The notes under the pieces are model-generated. The model was given only the letters and a program-made list of their open reading frames with translations. It made no database searches and was not told the origin of the DNA. Below, piece after piece: positions 16,287-25,401 of a stretch of DNA of 64,000 bases. The stretch covers positions 1,178,001-1,242,000 of the forward strand of contig NZ_CP085335.1 in NCBI RefSeq assembly GCF_020618475.1. The letters are read 5' to 3'. The stretch is from Haladaptatus halobius (lineage in GTDB: Archaea; Halobacteriota; Halobacteria; Halobacteriales; Haladaptataceae). Position 1 is the stretch's first letter; every line of letters begins with the position of its first letter. A program made the translations under genes and the position numbers.

Positions 16287-16781
16287 ATGTCACTCGCAGC
16301 AGCGACCCGCGAGGCGGTTCGGCGACGACCGTTCCTCCACGCCGCGCTCCGTGCGGGCGTGGTGAACTACACCGCCGCCGCCCGGTATCTTGCGGACGAG
16401 GTCGGCGACGACACCGACGCTATTTCGACAGCGCTGAACCGGTTCGCCGACGAGATGCCCGACTACCGCACCGACGCGCGGGACGCTCGCGTTGCCATGC
16501 GAAGCGGACTCGGCGAGTCGGACGACGACCCACTGCTCGTCGTCGGCGACACCGGGTTCTCGCCCGATTCCGGGTCGCTCACGGCGGTCGTGGTGACGGG
16601 CGACGTGGACGCGGTGGCGCTCTCGCAAGCCATCGCGTGTCTCACCACGACGGGGGTCGACGTCGTCGCCGCCGCCGTCGCCGAATCGCTCGTCGTGGTC
16701 GTCGAGCGCCGCGACGGTGCGAACGCGGTGCGCGCGGTCGAAGACGCGCTCGATTCGGTGCCCGAACTCGGCGGACGGTGA
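16287..16781 (+). CDS. DUF7523-like protein, possible ACT-fold regulator
   Basis: This is a 164-residue soluble protein. The N-terminal part (TREAVRRRPFLHAALRAGVVNYTAAARYLADEVG, then ISTALNRFADEM) resembles a small helical DNA-binding-like domain. The second part (LTAVVVTGDVDAVALSQAIACLTTTGVDVVAAAVAESLVVVVERRDGANAVRAVEDAL) alternates strands and helices as in ACT-like folds. The family recurs in haloarchaea without known function. It sits just upstream of cysS on the same strand. Confidence 0.75.
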   Translation: MSLAAATREAVRRRPFLHAALRAGVVNYTAAARYLADEVGDDTDAISTALNRFADEMPDYRTDARDARVAMRSGLGESDDDPLLVVGDTGFSPDSGSLTAVVVTGDVDAVALSQAIACLTTTGVDVVAAAVAESLVVVVERRDGANAVRAVEDALDSVPELGGR

Positions 16782-16793
16782 CGCTTCCGACGG

Positions 16794-16800
16794 TTTAAAA
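16794..16800 (+). promoter_or_regulatory. TATA-like box for cysS
   Basis: The sequence tttaaaa is centred 28 bases before the cysS ATG at 16825, which predicts a leaderless cysS transcript and fixes that start rather than the in-frame upstream candidate at 16717. Confidence 0.55.
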
Positions 16801-16824
16801 CGGGTTCTGATACTACCCTTTCCC

Positions 16825-18312
16825 ATGACACTCTCCGTAACGAACACGCTCACGGGGGAGCGGGAACCGTTCGAACCGAGCGACCCCGATTCCGTGCTCC
16901 TCTACTACTGCGGGCTGACCGTCTCGGACTACGCGCACCTCGGTCACGCGCGCGGCTGGGTGCACACGGACGTGATGCACCGGTGGCTGGAGCACATCGG
17001 CTACCACGTGCGCCATGTCGAGAACTTCACCGACGTGAACGAGAAAATCGCGGCGCGGGTCGGTGAAGACGACCTCGGCGAGGACGAGGGCGAGATCGCT
17101 CGCACCTTCATCACGCAGGTCATCCGCGACATGCGCGACCTGAACCTCCGACGGGCGGACGTGTATCCCCGGGTCAGCGAGCACGTCCCGGAGATAATCG
17201 GCCTCATCGAGACGTTGGTCGAGAAGGGGTACGCCTACGAGGCGAACGGCTCCGTCTACTTCGACGTGACGACGTTCGACGACTACGGCAAGCTCTCGAA
17301 CCAGCGCGTCGAGGAGATGGAATCGCAGGGAGAAGAGGAGGAACGAAGCGACAAGCGCCACCCCGCCGACTTCGCGCTCTGGAAGGCGAACGGGGTGAGC
17401 GAAAGTACCATCGAAGAACACCGCGACCCGGACACCGACTACACGGTTTCGCACCCCTCCGGCCAGACGTGGGAGTCGCCGTGGAGCGAGGGACGACCAG
17501 GGTGGCACATCGAGTGCTCGGCGATGAGCATGAAACATCTCGGCGAGACCATCGACATTCATGTCGGCGGGCAAGACCTCGTCTTTCCCCATCACGAGAA
17601 CGAGGTGGCCCAGAGCGAGGCGGCGACCGGTCACCGGTTCGCCCGCTACTGGCTCCACGTTCGCCTGCTCGAAACCGAGGGCGAGAAGATGAGTTCCAGC
17701 CTCCAGAACTTCTTCACCGTCAGGGATGCGGTGGCTGAACTCGGCGCGAACGCGGTTCGGATGTTCCTCCTCTCCACGTCGTACGCCAACCCCCAGACGT
17801 ACAGCGACGAGACGGTGAGCGAGGCGGTCGACCGGTGGGAGCGACTTTCGGGGGGGTACGACCGCGCGGTGGAGGCGCTCGACAGTCCGGACGCCCGGAC
17901 GAAAGTCGCGGACGACGACCTGTGCGGAGCGGTCGAGGACGCGCGCTCCGACTTCGAGAGCGCGATGAACGACGACTTCAACACCCGGCGCGCGCTGGCG
18001 GCCTTGCTCGACCTCGTGACCGCGGTCAACCGTCACGTCGACGACCACGAGGAGTACGACTACGAGGGACTCAGACGAGCGGTCGAGACGTTTGAAGAAC
18101 TCGGCGGCGCGGTGCTCGGATTCACCCTCGGCGGCGAGACGGGCGGGGACGTACGACTCGCGGAAGACATGGTGGAACTCGTCCTCGACCTGCGCGAACG
18201 GGAGCGCGAGGCGGGCAACTACGAGCGCGCCGACGCCCTTCGTGACGAGTTGCAGGCACTCGGCGTCGACGTACAGGACACCGACTCCGGCCCGTCGTTC
18301 AAACTCCCGTAG
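16825..18312 (+). CDS. cysS: cysteinyl-tRNA synthetase
   Basis: This class I synthetase charges tRNA-Cys. The 495-residue protein contains the HIGH-type signature in YCGLTVSDYAHLGHARGW (about residues 28-45), the zinc/cysteine pocket segment GWHIECSAMSMKHLGETIDIHVGGQDLVFPHHENEVAQSEA, and the KMSKS-type loop EGEKMSSSLQNFFT. The C-terminal helical domain ends LRDELQALGVDVQDT, the usual anticodon-binding end. It is complete and undamaged. Confidence 0.97.
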   Translation: MTLSVTNTLTGEREPFEPSDPDSVLLYYCGLTVSDYAHLGHARGWVHTDVMHRWLEHIGYHVRHVENFTDVNEKIAARVGEDDLGEDEGEIARTFITQVIRDMRDLNLRRADVYPRVSEHVPEIIGLIETLVEKGYAYEANGSVYFDVTTFDDYGKLSNQRVEEMESQGEEEERSDKRHPADFALWKANGVSESTIEEHRDPDTDYTVSHPSGQTWESPWSEGRPGWHIECSAMSMKHLGETIDIHVGGQDLVFPHHENEVAQSEAATGHRFARYWLHVRLLETEGEKMSSSLQNFFTVRDAVAELGANAVRMFLLSTSYANPQTYSDETVSEAVDRWERLSGGYDRAVEALDSPDARTKVADDDLCGAVEDARSDFESAMNDDFNTRRALAALLDLVTAVNRHVDDHEEYDYEGLRRAVETFEELGGAVLGFTLGGETGGDVRLAEDMVELVLDLREREREAGNYERADALRDELQALGVDVQDTDSGPSFKLP

Positions 18313-18390
18313 CGGGTTCGAATCGTCGATCAAATTTCGATTTTCGGAGTCGTCGGGTTTATACTGGATGGTTGTGTACGGATGTCCCAT

Positions 18391-19026
18391 ATGGCGCGCA
18401 AACTACTCGCTGGCACGCTTCTGGCGGTTCTCGTCCTCACGAGCGGCTGTCTCGGTTTCATTCTCGGGGACTCCCTCGCCTTCAGCGCGAACAAGGCGAC
18501 GGTCGGGAACGAGGCGCTCTCGAACGCGGGATACGAGAAGGCGAGCGTCGAAAAGAAGTCCGTGAAACGAACATTCGAGGCGGCCGGACAGTCTCGCAAG
18601 GTCGAGGTGACGAACTGGATCGCCCAGTACGAGAAGTCGGTCGGCGTGGCAGGCATCGCGGAGGGGACGGTGTCGAAGTTCGTGGTGCTCAGCAGTCCGA
18701 AGGTCGAGGTCGCGGGGAAGACGTTCAACCCGCTGAAGAAGTACAGCGACCGAAAACTGGTCGAGAGGTTCGTCTCCGGCTACGCGAACGTCGACAACCC
18801 CGAAAAGACCGGCTCGAAGGAAGTGACGATGCTCGGCACGAAGACCGAGGTGTCGGAGTTCACCACGACCGCGAAGTCGAACGGCGCGACGGTCGAGGTG
18901 TCCATCCACGTCACGAAAGTCCAACACGGCGACGATATCGTGGTTGCGATGGCGGTCTATCCGAAGAAGATAGACGAGTCGGAGAGCGTCTATCGGCTCA
19001 TCGAAGGCATCGAACACGAGAAGTGA
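18391..19026 (+). CDS. lipoprotein, DUF6517-like
   Basis: This is a 211-residue secreted protein anchored to the membrane by lipid. The signal segment LLAGTLLAVLVLTSGC ends in the lipobox LTSGC. The mature part is a mixed alpha/beta domain (VKRTFEAAGQSRKVEVTNWIAQYEKSV, then VVLSSPKVEVAGKTFNP) resembling a haloarchaeal family I recall as DUF6517. The TATA-like tttata at 18358-18363 places transcription start near 18387, favouring the ATG at 18391 over that at 18382, though both are in frame. The function is unknown. Confidence 0.82.
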   Translation: MARKLLAGTLLAVLVLTSGCLGFILGDSLAFSANKATVGNEALSNAGYEKASVEKKSVKRTFEAAGQSRKVEVTNWIAQYEKSVGVAGIAEGTVSKFVVLSSPKVEVAGKTFNPLKKYSDRKLVERFVSGYANVDNPEKTGSKEVTMLGTKTEVSEFTTTAKSNGATVEVSIHVTKVQHGDDIVVAMAVYPKKIDESESVYRLIEGIEHEK

Positions 19027-19066
19027 TCAGGTAACGTTTTTTCTCCCCTCTCCGGCAACGGATACC

Positions 19067-19237
19067 ATGAACCGCACCCTCGCCTTCGGTCTCGCGCTGA
19101 CGATTCTCGGACTGGTAGGCTATCTGCTCGGGGTGGTCGCACCGTATCCCGGTCGGGCGTTCTCGATAACCGGTGTCATGGTCGGCATCACGCTCGTCGC
19201 TATCGGAAACACGACACCGCCGGAGGAACCGCGATGA
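19067..19237 (+). CDS. small two-helix membrane protein upstream of corA
   Basis: This 56-residue protein begins MNRTLAFGLALTILGLVGYLLG and continues with a second hydrophobic helix, FSITGVMVGITLVAIG, after an extracellular VVAPYPGRA turn. Its stop codon overlaps the corA start (ATGA), so translation is coupled. Its role is unknown; a small subunit or regulator of the magnesium channel is a possibility suggested only by position. Confidence 0.75.
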   Translation: MNRTLAFGLALTILGLVGYLLGVVAPYPGRAFSITGVMVGITLVAIGNTTPPEEPR

Positions 19238-20214
19238 CGGTCGAAGCGCTCGCATTTTCGGACGAAGCCGTCGAAACGTTCCCCGATATGGAGACCGCCC
19301 GAGCGGAACCGGGAAGCGTGTGGGTTCGGGCAACCGAAGCGACGCCCGTTGAACTCGAACGGGTCGCCGAGGAGTTCGGCATCCACCACCTCTCGGTCGA
19401 GGATATCCGCAACGGCGTCAGACCGAAAACCGAGGAGTTCGACGGCTACACCTTCGTCATGCTCAAAACGGCCAGTTTGGTCCGCGGCGACACGACGTTT
19501 CAAGGGGAGATTCAGGTCGAATCGGTCGGCCTGTTCGTCGGCGAGGACTGGCTCGTCACGCTCTCGGAACACGACATCGACGCCGTCGAGCGTATCTGGC
19601 GGACCGCGCTCGACGGCGACCGGCGCATCCTCGGACGGGGTGCGGATTTCACCGCCTACCGCATCTGCGACGGAATCGTGGACGGCTACTTCGGCGTCCT
19701 CGACCGGATAGAAGACCGAATCGAAGCGGTGGAGGACGCCGTCATCACGGAGACGGACATCGAGACGCTCGAGTCGATAAACAGTGTTCGGCGGGAACTG
19801 CTCTCGTTCCGCAAACTCGCGTGGCCGACGCGCGAGGCGGTGGGCTACCTCGCCCGCGGCGACCCTGAGGAGGTGCGCCCGGACACAGAGAAGTACTTCC
19901 GCGACGTGTACGACCACCTCGTCCAGCTCGTCGACCTGACCGAGACGTACCGCGACTTGGCGAGCGGCGCGCGCGACATCTACCTGAACTCGCTCTCGGT
20001 CTCGACCAACGAGGTGATGAAGAAGCTCACCGTGGTCGCCACCATCGTCCTCCCCCTGACCTTCGTCGTCGGCCTATACGGGATGAACTTCGGGGATAGT
20101 CCGTACAACATGCCGGAGTTCGGCTGGACGTACAGCTATCCAGCCGTGATGTTGGGGATGTTGCTCGTGACCGTGATTCTGGTCGTCTACTTCCGGCAGG
20201 AAGACTGGTTGTGA
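19234..20214 (+). CDS. corA: CorA-family magnesium transporter
   Basis: CorA channels are homopentamers that import magnesium, cobalt or nickel. The 326-residue protein has a large cytoplasmic N-terminal domain (LERVAEEFGIHHLSVEDI, then DRIEDRIEAVEDAVITE), a long helix, and two C-terminal transmembrane segments. The first is followed by the signature YGMNFGDSPYNMPEF, the GMN selectivity motif, and the second ends VVYFRQEDWL. Its start overlaps the stop of the small membrane protein before it. Confidence 0.95.
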   Translation: MTVEALAFSDEAVETFPDMETARAEPGSVWVRATEATPVELERVAEEFGIHHLSVEDIRNGVRPKTEEFDGYTFVMLKTASLVRGDTTFQGEIQVESVGLFVGEDWLVTLSEHDIDAVERIWRTALDGDRRILGRGADFTAYRICDGIVDGYFGVLDRIEDRIEAVEDAVITETDIETLESINSVRRELLSFRKLAWPTREAVGYLARGDPEEVRPDTEKYFRDVYDHLVQLVDLTETYRDLASGARDIYLNSLSVSTNEVMKKLTVVATIVLPLTFVVGLYGMNFGDSPYNMPEFGWTYSYPAVMLGMLLVTVILVVYFRQEDWL

Positions 20215-20672
20215 CGCTCGGAGCGTTTTCGTTCCGCGAACGCGAATTTCCCCGTCCTTCACTCGGGCCGTCGCTCGTAGCAGAGCCGTTCGCTCTTTCC
20301 GTCGTTTGCCGTCACTGCCGACCCCACCGGCAGTTGGTAATGCGGTGACCCTCACGAACGGGTGTGGTTCACACCCACGGTAGACTTATCATGGAACCAG
20401 CAGAACGCCGGTACATGTCGAACGCGGCGTGACACTCCGAACGTAGCCCCACCGACGCGGCACTGCGCAGCGCCGGGTGCGGTTCCCAGCGCTTTCCCGC
20501 GGTGACCAGCGTTGCGACCGTCATCCCATCCGTCACGCCACATGTTCCGACGATCCACTCGCAGTTCCGACCGACAGCACCGTTCCGCGCGCACCCCGCA
20601 CCGACGAGGGCGACCCGTCCATCGATTCCCCGGCCGCACCGTCCGCCAACGTCGCTCCCGGAGGTGGTCGCG
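20215..20672. other. 458-base spacer without supported gene
   Basis: No reading frame here has the composition of a haloarchaeal protein. It contains a perfect 7-base-pair hairpin with a three-base loop at 20360-20376, which could terminate the corA transcript. The part from about 20480 to 20672 probably includes the promoter of the MFS gene, though I see no clear TATA box. Confidence 0.5.
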
Positions 20673-21956
20673 GTGAACGATCTCCGTCGGGCGGTGCTAA
20701 CCTACTACGCCTACCGCTGCATCAGCGCAATCGGCTTCATCGGGCCGTTCCTGAACGTGTTCCTCGTTAGTCGCGGAGTGACGTTCACGGATTTAGCACT
20801 CGGCGGGTCGACGATGGCCACGGTTGTCGTCCTCGGCGAGGTTCCCAGCGGCTACGTCGGCGACCGTCTCGGTCGTCGGAGAAGCCTCTTGCTCAGCCAG
20901 ACGCTATTCGCGGTCGGCATCTCCTCGTGGGCGTTCGTGCGCTCGACGTCCGCCGTCGTGAGCGTCTTCGTCGTTTTCGGACTCGCCAGCGCCTTCCAGT
21001 CCGGTAGCACCGAGGCGTGGCTCTACGACGTCCTCGATGAAGCCGACGAGGCGGGGCGGTACACCGAAATCGAGAGCCGTGGCTCGGCACTACTCCTGTG
21101 GGTTACTGCGACGACGATGGTCGCCGGCGGATTTCTCTACGTCTTCGAACCGCTGGCTCCGTTCGCCTGTGCGGCCGCGCTCAGTTGGTTCGGCGTCGGC
21201 ATCGTCGCGTCGCTCCCCACGAACGCTCGGTATCGAGGGGTTGGAACCGACGAGGACGGCGACGATACGCCCCTCGGCCCGCGTCGTGCACTCGCCGTGA
21301 TTCGCCGCTTCCTCGGTCGTCCCGACCTCCGCGTCGTCATCGGCGTCGTGGCGGTCTTCGTCGGGGCCTTGTCCGCCGCGGGCGACTACCTGCAACCCGT
21401 GGTCGTCCGCATCCTGCCCCGAACTACCGCAACGGTCGCGGGCGTGCCACTTCCGGAGTTCGTCGTCCTCGATTGCCTCTACGCGACGTTCACCGCGCTG
21501 TCGGCCTTCGCCGTCGACCGGGCCGACGCCCTCCGCGGTTCGCTCGGGTCGACCGCCGCGTTGCTCGTGTTGGTCGGTATCGGCGGGACCGCGATGCTGG
21601 TGCCTCTCGTCGGAACGTGGCTGCTCGGTGGGTCCCTCGCCGTGGCCGCGACGCTCGCAGCTATCGTCGGTTTCCGGACCTGTGGCGACGTCATCCGTCC
21701 GATTCACAGCGCCTATCTGAACGACCACGCGGACTCCATCGGCCGGGCGACGACGCTCAGCGCCGTCGCCTTCGTCGATGCCATCGTTCGGATTCCATTC
21801 CTGCTGGTCGGCGGACGGGTCGCGGACGCGACGACGCCGGCGTCGGCGCTCGCGCTCGTCGGCGTCGTTCCGCTTGGCGTCGCACTCGGTATCACCGTCT
21901 CGAAACGGCCACTCGTAGCTGGAGTATCGTCGAAAGCGGCATCCGACGACCGATAG
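20673..21956 (+). CDS. major facilitator superfamily transporter
   Basis: This is a 427-residue, 12-helix MFS carrier. It begins at a GTG preceded by ggaggtg (20660-20666), giving NDLRRAVLTYYAYRCISAIGFIGPFLNVFLVSRGV. The hallmark loop between helices 2 and 3 reads GYVGDRLGRRRSLLLSQ. A charged cytoplasmic loop (TDEDGDDTPLGPRRALAVIRRFLG) separates the two halves. Upstream frames add a long proline- and histidine-rich leader that I reject. The substrate cannot be told; drug or metabolite efflux is common in this branch. Confidence 0.88.
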   Translation: MNDLRRAVLTYYAYRCISAIGFIGPFLNVFLVSRGVTFTDLALGGSTMATVVVLGEVPSGYVGDRLGRRRSLLLSQTLFAVGISSWAFVRSTSAVVSVFVVFGLASAFQSGSTEAWLYDVLDEADEAGRYTEIESRGSALLLWVTATTMVAGGFLYVFEPLAPFACAAALSWFGVGIVASLPTNARYRGVGTDEDGDDTPLGPRRALAVIRRFLGRPDLRVVIGVVAVFVGALSAAGDYLQPVVVRILPRTTATVAGVPLPEFVVLDCLYATFTALSAFAVDRADALRGSLGSTAALLVLVGIGGTAMLVPLVGTWLLGGSLAVAATLAAIVGFRTCGDVIRPIHSAYLNDHADSIGRATTLSAVAFVDAIVRIPFLLVGGRVADATTPASALALVGVVPLGVALGITVSKRPLVAGVSSKAASDDR

Positions 21957-22090
21957 AGTCTGTGCGTTATTTTTGACCGATAGGCGTGGAAGATCGACGC
22001 TCTTCGTCATACGAACGGACTGCGAGTGATGAGCGCAAGGTGCGTATCTTGCACTGAGACCCATCACGAATCTACTGTGTCTACATCCGC

Positions 22091-22657
22091 TTAGTTGACG
22101 GCGCGAAACACGAGATACGTGATATCCGGGTGACCGGCCCACGGGGTCTCGATCACCCGCGTCTGCTCGAGTTCGATCAGTTCGCTGCTGATGTCCTCGA
22201 ACAACCGGAGTCCCTCACAGAGCAACAGCGGTACCAAGGCGATGTGGAACTCGTCGAAAAGTCCTGCTCGGATGTACTGCTGTGTGACGTTCGCACCGCC
22301 CCCCACCGTGACGTCTCTTTCGCCCGCAGCGAATTTCGCCAACTTGATGGCGCGTTCGAGTCCGTCGGTGACGAACTCGATAGTCAGTCCACCTTCTGAG
22401 TGCCCTTTGGCCACCTCGTCCGGCGGGTGATGAGTCAGGACGAAGATCGGTACTTGGTACTCGTACCCCGTGAAATCCCCTGCTGCCATGTCGTAGGATC
22501 CACTGCCCATCACGACAGCCCCGGTCGATTCGATGAATTCCTGAATGATTTCGTTGTCGTCGAACTCGGTGAGGTCGGGGTATAGCGGGGTCGCGCCGCC
22601 ACTCCGGTCGGCGACGACCCCGTCCAGCGACATCGTCATGCCAATGATTACTGACAT
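22091..22657 (-). CDS. RibD C-terminal / dihydrofolate reductase-like protein
   Basis: This is a 188-residue protein of the RibD_C (dihydrofolate reductase-like) family: MSVIIGMTMSLDGVVADRSGG at the start, AVVMGSGSYDMA for nucleotide contact, PIFVLTHHPPDEV in the middle, and DVTVGGGANVTQQYIRAGLFDEFHIALVPLLLCEGLRLFED near the end. Such proteins bind NADPH, but the stand-alone members rarely act in riboflavin synthesis and their substrates are unknown. A phased set of GTAC repeats lies upstream (22771-22830). Confidence 0.9.
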   Translation of the reverse strand: MSVIIGMTMSLDGVVADRSGGATPLYPDLTEFDDNEIIQEFIESTGAVVMGSGSYDMAAGDFTGYEYQVPIFVLTHHPPDEVAKGHSEGGLTIEFVTDGLERAIKLAKFAAGERDVTVGGGANVTQQYIRAGLFDEFHIALVPLLLCEGLRLFEDISSELIELEQTRVIETPWAGHPDITYLVFRAVN

Positions 22658-22770
22658 GTGGATCTCTTACTAATGGCCTGCCGAATTCACGCTCTGCATT
22701 TATTGGTAGTTGCAGAAACGTTACCGCTTAGCGAAACCGCGTTACCGACTACCGTTATACAAAGATGGCC

Positions 22771-22830
22771 AGTACAAATCAGTAGATAACAGTACAATTC
22801 GGTACGATCAGTGTATTCCGGTACAAGTCC
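22771..22830. promoter_or_regulatory. phased GTACAA-type repeats
   Basis: Four GTAC cores occur at 22772, 22792, 22802 and 22821, three of them within the longer unit rGTACAAnTC. The spacings of 20, 10 and 19 bases put them on the same face of the helix. They lie 115-175 bases upstream of the RibD-like gene and just beyond the nreA stop. They may be binding sites for a regulator. Confidence 0.4.
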
Positions 22831-22863
22831 GTTGACGACCTTTTCACGATGCCAAAATCCAGC

Positions 22864-24123
22864 CTACCGCTCGAAATCGAACAGGTTCGCCTGCACGCCG
22901 GAGACCATCTCCGATTTCCGGCGGAGCCGGTTCATCGAGATCGGAAGCTCCGGCGCGATGTTCCGAACCGCGGCGTGGAACGACTCCAATTCGCCGAACT
23001 CCCCGTCGAAGGCGTTTCGAACGCTCTCGCGCACCTGCCAGACGCCGACGGGGGCCCAGTAGTCGTCGCTCACCTCGCGCAGGACGAGGGCTTTCGCCTG
23101 CCGGCCGACGTCTTCCAAATGTTCTAGCACGCCGAGTCGGGAGGCGTAGTACGCCCCCGACGTCTCCTCGACGTACTGCGTTCTGCCCTCGAATCCCTCG
23201 TGAGCGCTCCCCATCCAGATATCGTCGTCGCGGGAGGGGTTCCAGATGCTCCCCGGCGCTTTCATCTCCACGAGTTCGAACTCCCATTGCCCCGGCGCGA
23301 GGACGACCCAGTAGCGGTTACCCATGTACTCGTTCACCCAGACCTGCGTCTCATCGATACTCGGCGCGTCGCGGATGCGCCCGCGGAGATACTGGCCGAT
23401 GGTGTCGTCCACCGCCGTTATCGACCAACGTGTCGGGACGAGCTTTCGGTTCCGCCCCCGTCCCAGCGCGCCCGCCGAGAGGATGGTGTTGATGTCGTAC
23501 ACGTCGAACCCCCGGCGGTAGAGGTAGGTCATCGCGCCCTGTGCCTGCCAGTCGTCGTCCTCCAGCGTCTTCTTGACGGGGCGGGGGACGTGCGGATTCT
23601 CCGCCAACGTCGCCGAATCCGCGCGGGCGGTGGGGCCGGTTGGGGTGGCGATATCGTCCACGCTCACGTCCAGATCGAGTCGCTCCGAGAGGCCGATCTC
23701 CACGTCAACCGGGCGGTCGGCGATGGCGATCTCGCGCTGGACGCCGACGAAGCCGTCCCACACGTCGTCCACGTTCACCTTCGCGGAGCGATTCGAGTTC
23801 AGCAGGCCGGTTCGGTACTGGAGCACATTGTCGATGTCGAGTCCGCGCCGGTACCAGTCACCGCTGGTGGCGAACTCCGACGCGCGCTCTTCCTCGCCGA
23901 CCGGCGAGAGGATACCGGTCGAGACGTTGGGGTACGACGACCGCCCGACGAACACCGAGGGCGACGTGCTTCCGAACAGCGAGTCGCCCTGCGCCACCTC
24001 CGAGAATCGCTCCTCGAAATCGTCCACGTAGTCCAGAATCTCGTAGGACTTCTCCTCGGCGAGGCGGCGACGGCGCTCCTCCTCGTCCGGTCGCAGGTCG
24101 TCGATGTACTCGTCCAACCGCAT
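22864..24123 (-). CDS. nreA: DNA repair protein NreA
   Basis: NreA is an archaeal protein of the Nre family that interacts with the sliding clamp PCNA and protects against DNA damage, as shown in Haloferax. The 419-residue protein shows the family pattern: SLFGSTSPSVFVGRSSYPNVSTGILSPVG, then RYRTGLLNSNRSAKV and TYLYRRGFDVYDINTILSAGALGRGRNRKLVPTRWSITAVDD as the longest conserved block. Its C-terminus ends QANLFDFER, a PCNA-interacting (PIP-box) motif. It lies beside tfb in the same orientation. Confidence 0.95.
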   Translation of the reverse strand: MRLDEYIDDLRPDEEERRRRLAEEKSYEILDYVDDFEERFSEVAQGDSLFGSTSPSVFVGRSSYPNVSTGILSPVGEEERASEFATSGDWYRRGLDIDNVLQYRTGLLNSNRSAKVNVDDVWDGFVGVQREIAIADRPVDVEIGLSERLDLDVSVDDIATPTGPTARADSATLAENPHVPRPVKKTLEDDDWQAQGAMTYLYRRGFDVYDINTILSAGALGRGRNRKLVPTRWSITAVDDTIGQYLRGRIRDAPSIDETQVWVNEYMGNRYWVVLAPGQWEFELVEMKAPGSIWNPSRDDDIWMGSAHEGFEGRTQYVEETSGAYYASRLGVLEHLEDVGRQAKALVLREVSDDYWAPVGVWQVRESVRNAFDGEFGELESFHAAVRNIAPELPISMNRLRRKSEMVSGVQANLFDFER

Positions 24124-24307
24124 TCGCTCGCTCTAGGGTCGCGGATGGCTTGAACGTTCGGTCGTCCCGCGATTACGGTCGGGGTGATTCACCGCGGACG
24201 ACGTCCCGGAACGACCCGTCGAAGCGACTCGCCGAAGACGATTCGCGGCGGGGGTGACCGCGATAGCGGAGACTCGGCGGGCGGGGCGATAAAAAAAGGT
24301 GTGAGCC

Positions 24308-25273
24308 CTAGCTGTGGATTCCCATCGCTTCGATCTGCTCTTGATAGCGGTTGCGGATGGTGACTTCGGTTACTTGGGCGACGTCGGCGACTTCGCGCTG
24401 GGTCTTCTTCTCGTTGCAGAGAAGCGACGCGGCGTAGATCGCGGCGGCGGCGTAGCCCGTCGGCGACTTGCCCGAGAGCAACCCTTCTTCCGCAGTCGTC
24501 TCGATGATGTCGTTCGCCTTCGACTGGACTTCTTCGCTGAGTTCGAGTTCGGAACAGAACCGAGGAACGTACTTCTTCGGGTCGACGGGTTTCATCTCCA
24601 GGCCGAGTTCCTGTGAGATGTACCGATACGTCCGGCCGATCTCCTTTCGCTCGACGCGAGATACCTCGGAAATCTCTTCGAGGCTCCGCGGAATCCCCTC
24701 CTTTCGGCAAGCGGCGTAGAGCGCGCTCGTCGCGACGCCTTCGATGGAGCGCCCGCGAATCAGATCTTCCTTGAGCGCCCGGCGGTAGATGACCGAGGCG
24801 ACCTCGCGGACGGAGCGCGGAACGCCGAGCGCGGACGCCATCCGGTCGATCTCCGAGAGGGCGAACTGCAGGTTGCGCTCGCCCGCGTCCTTCGTTCGGA
24901 TGCGCTCTTGCCACTTGCGCAGTCGGTGCATCTGACTGCGCTTTTTGGAAGAAATAGATCGACCGTAGGCGTCTTTGTCCTTCCAGTCGATGGTCGTCGT
25001 CAGCCCCTTATCGTGCATCGTCTGCGTCGTGGGTGCGCCCACGCGGGACTTTTGCTGGCGTTCCTGATGGTTGAAGGCACGCCACTCCGGGCCGGGGTCG
25101 ATCTGCTCCTCCTCGACGACCAACCCACAGTCGTCACAGATTAGTTCGGAACGGTCGGTACTCTTGACCAGATTATCAGATTCGCACTCAGGACAAGTTC
25201 GCTCTCCCTCTTGTTCGTTCGCCGTATGCTCCCCTTCAAGTTGGCGCTCCCGCTGGCGAGTGGACCGTGTCAT
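24308..25273 (-). CDS. tfb: transcription initiation factor TFB
   Basis: TFB recruits RNA polymerase to TBP-bound promoters. The 321-residue protein has the N-terminal zinc ribbon [24 protein letters not shown], the B-reader and linker region ([26 protein letters not shown]), and two cyclin repeats, the first with [20 protein letters not shown] and the second with [36 protein letters not shown], the helix-turn-helix that reads the BRE element. Haloarchaea usually carry several TFBs, so this may be one of a family. I chose the ATG at 25273 over 25303 for its family fit. A palindrome lies just upstream (25292-25301). Confidence 0.97.
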   Translation of the reverse strand: MTRSTRQRERQLEGEHTANEQEGERTCPECESDNLVKSTDRSELICDDCGLVVEEEQIDPGPEWRAFNHQERQQKSRVGAPTTQTMHDKGLTTTIDWKDKDAYGRSISSKKRSQMHRLRKWQERIRTKDAGERNLQFALSEIDRMASALGVPRSVREVASVIYRRALKEDLIRGRSIEGVATSALYAACRKEGIPRSLEEISEVSRVERKEIGRTYRYISQELGLEMKPVDPKKYVPRFCSELELSEEVQSKANDIIETTAEEGLLSGKSPTGYAAAAIYAASLLCNEKKTQREVADVAQVTEVTIRNRYQEQIEAMGIHS

Positions 25274-25291
25274 CGCACTTTTATAGTAGTA

Positions 25292-25301
25292 GCTTCGAAG
25301 C
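25292..25301. promoter_or_regulatory. palindrome in the tfb-rnhA divergent spacer
   Basis: The perfect ten-base palindrome gcttcgaagc lies between the tfb start (25273) and a minus-strand TATA-like element around 25303-25310. A repressor bound here would block tfb; no protein is known to do so. Confidence 0.35.
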
Positions 25302-25401
25302 ACTTAAACCCTTGGACAAAAGTTACATATATCTGACAGTCGGGGGCACACACGCCAGACGTACCGGAACCTGTTTACTCGCACACAGACGAGTGCCGAC
25401 A

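Noticed and set aside
16813..18390. 525-codon open frame antisense to cysS
   Set aside because: It is the shadow of a GC-rich gene: its composition is histidine/arginine/valine-rich and it has no family features, while cysS on the other strand is complete.
20352..20639. 95-codon minus-strand frame between corA and the MFS gene
   Set aside because: Arginine/glycine/cysteine-rich translation typical of random GC-rich DNA; no start context.
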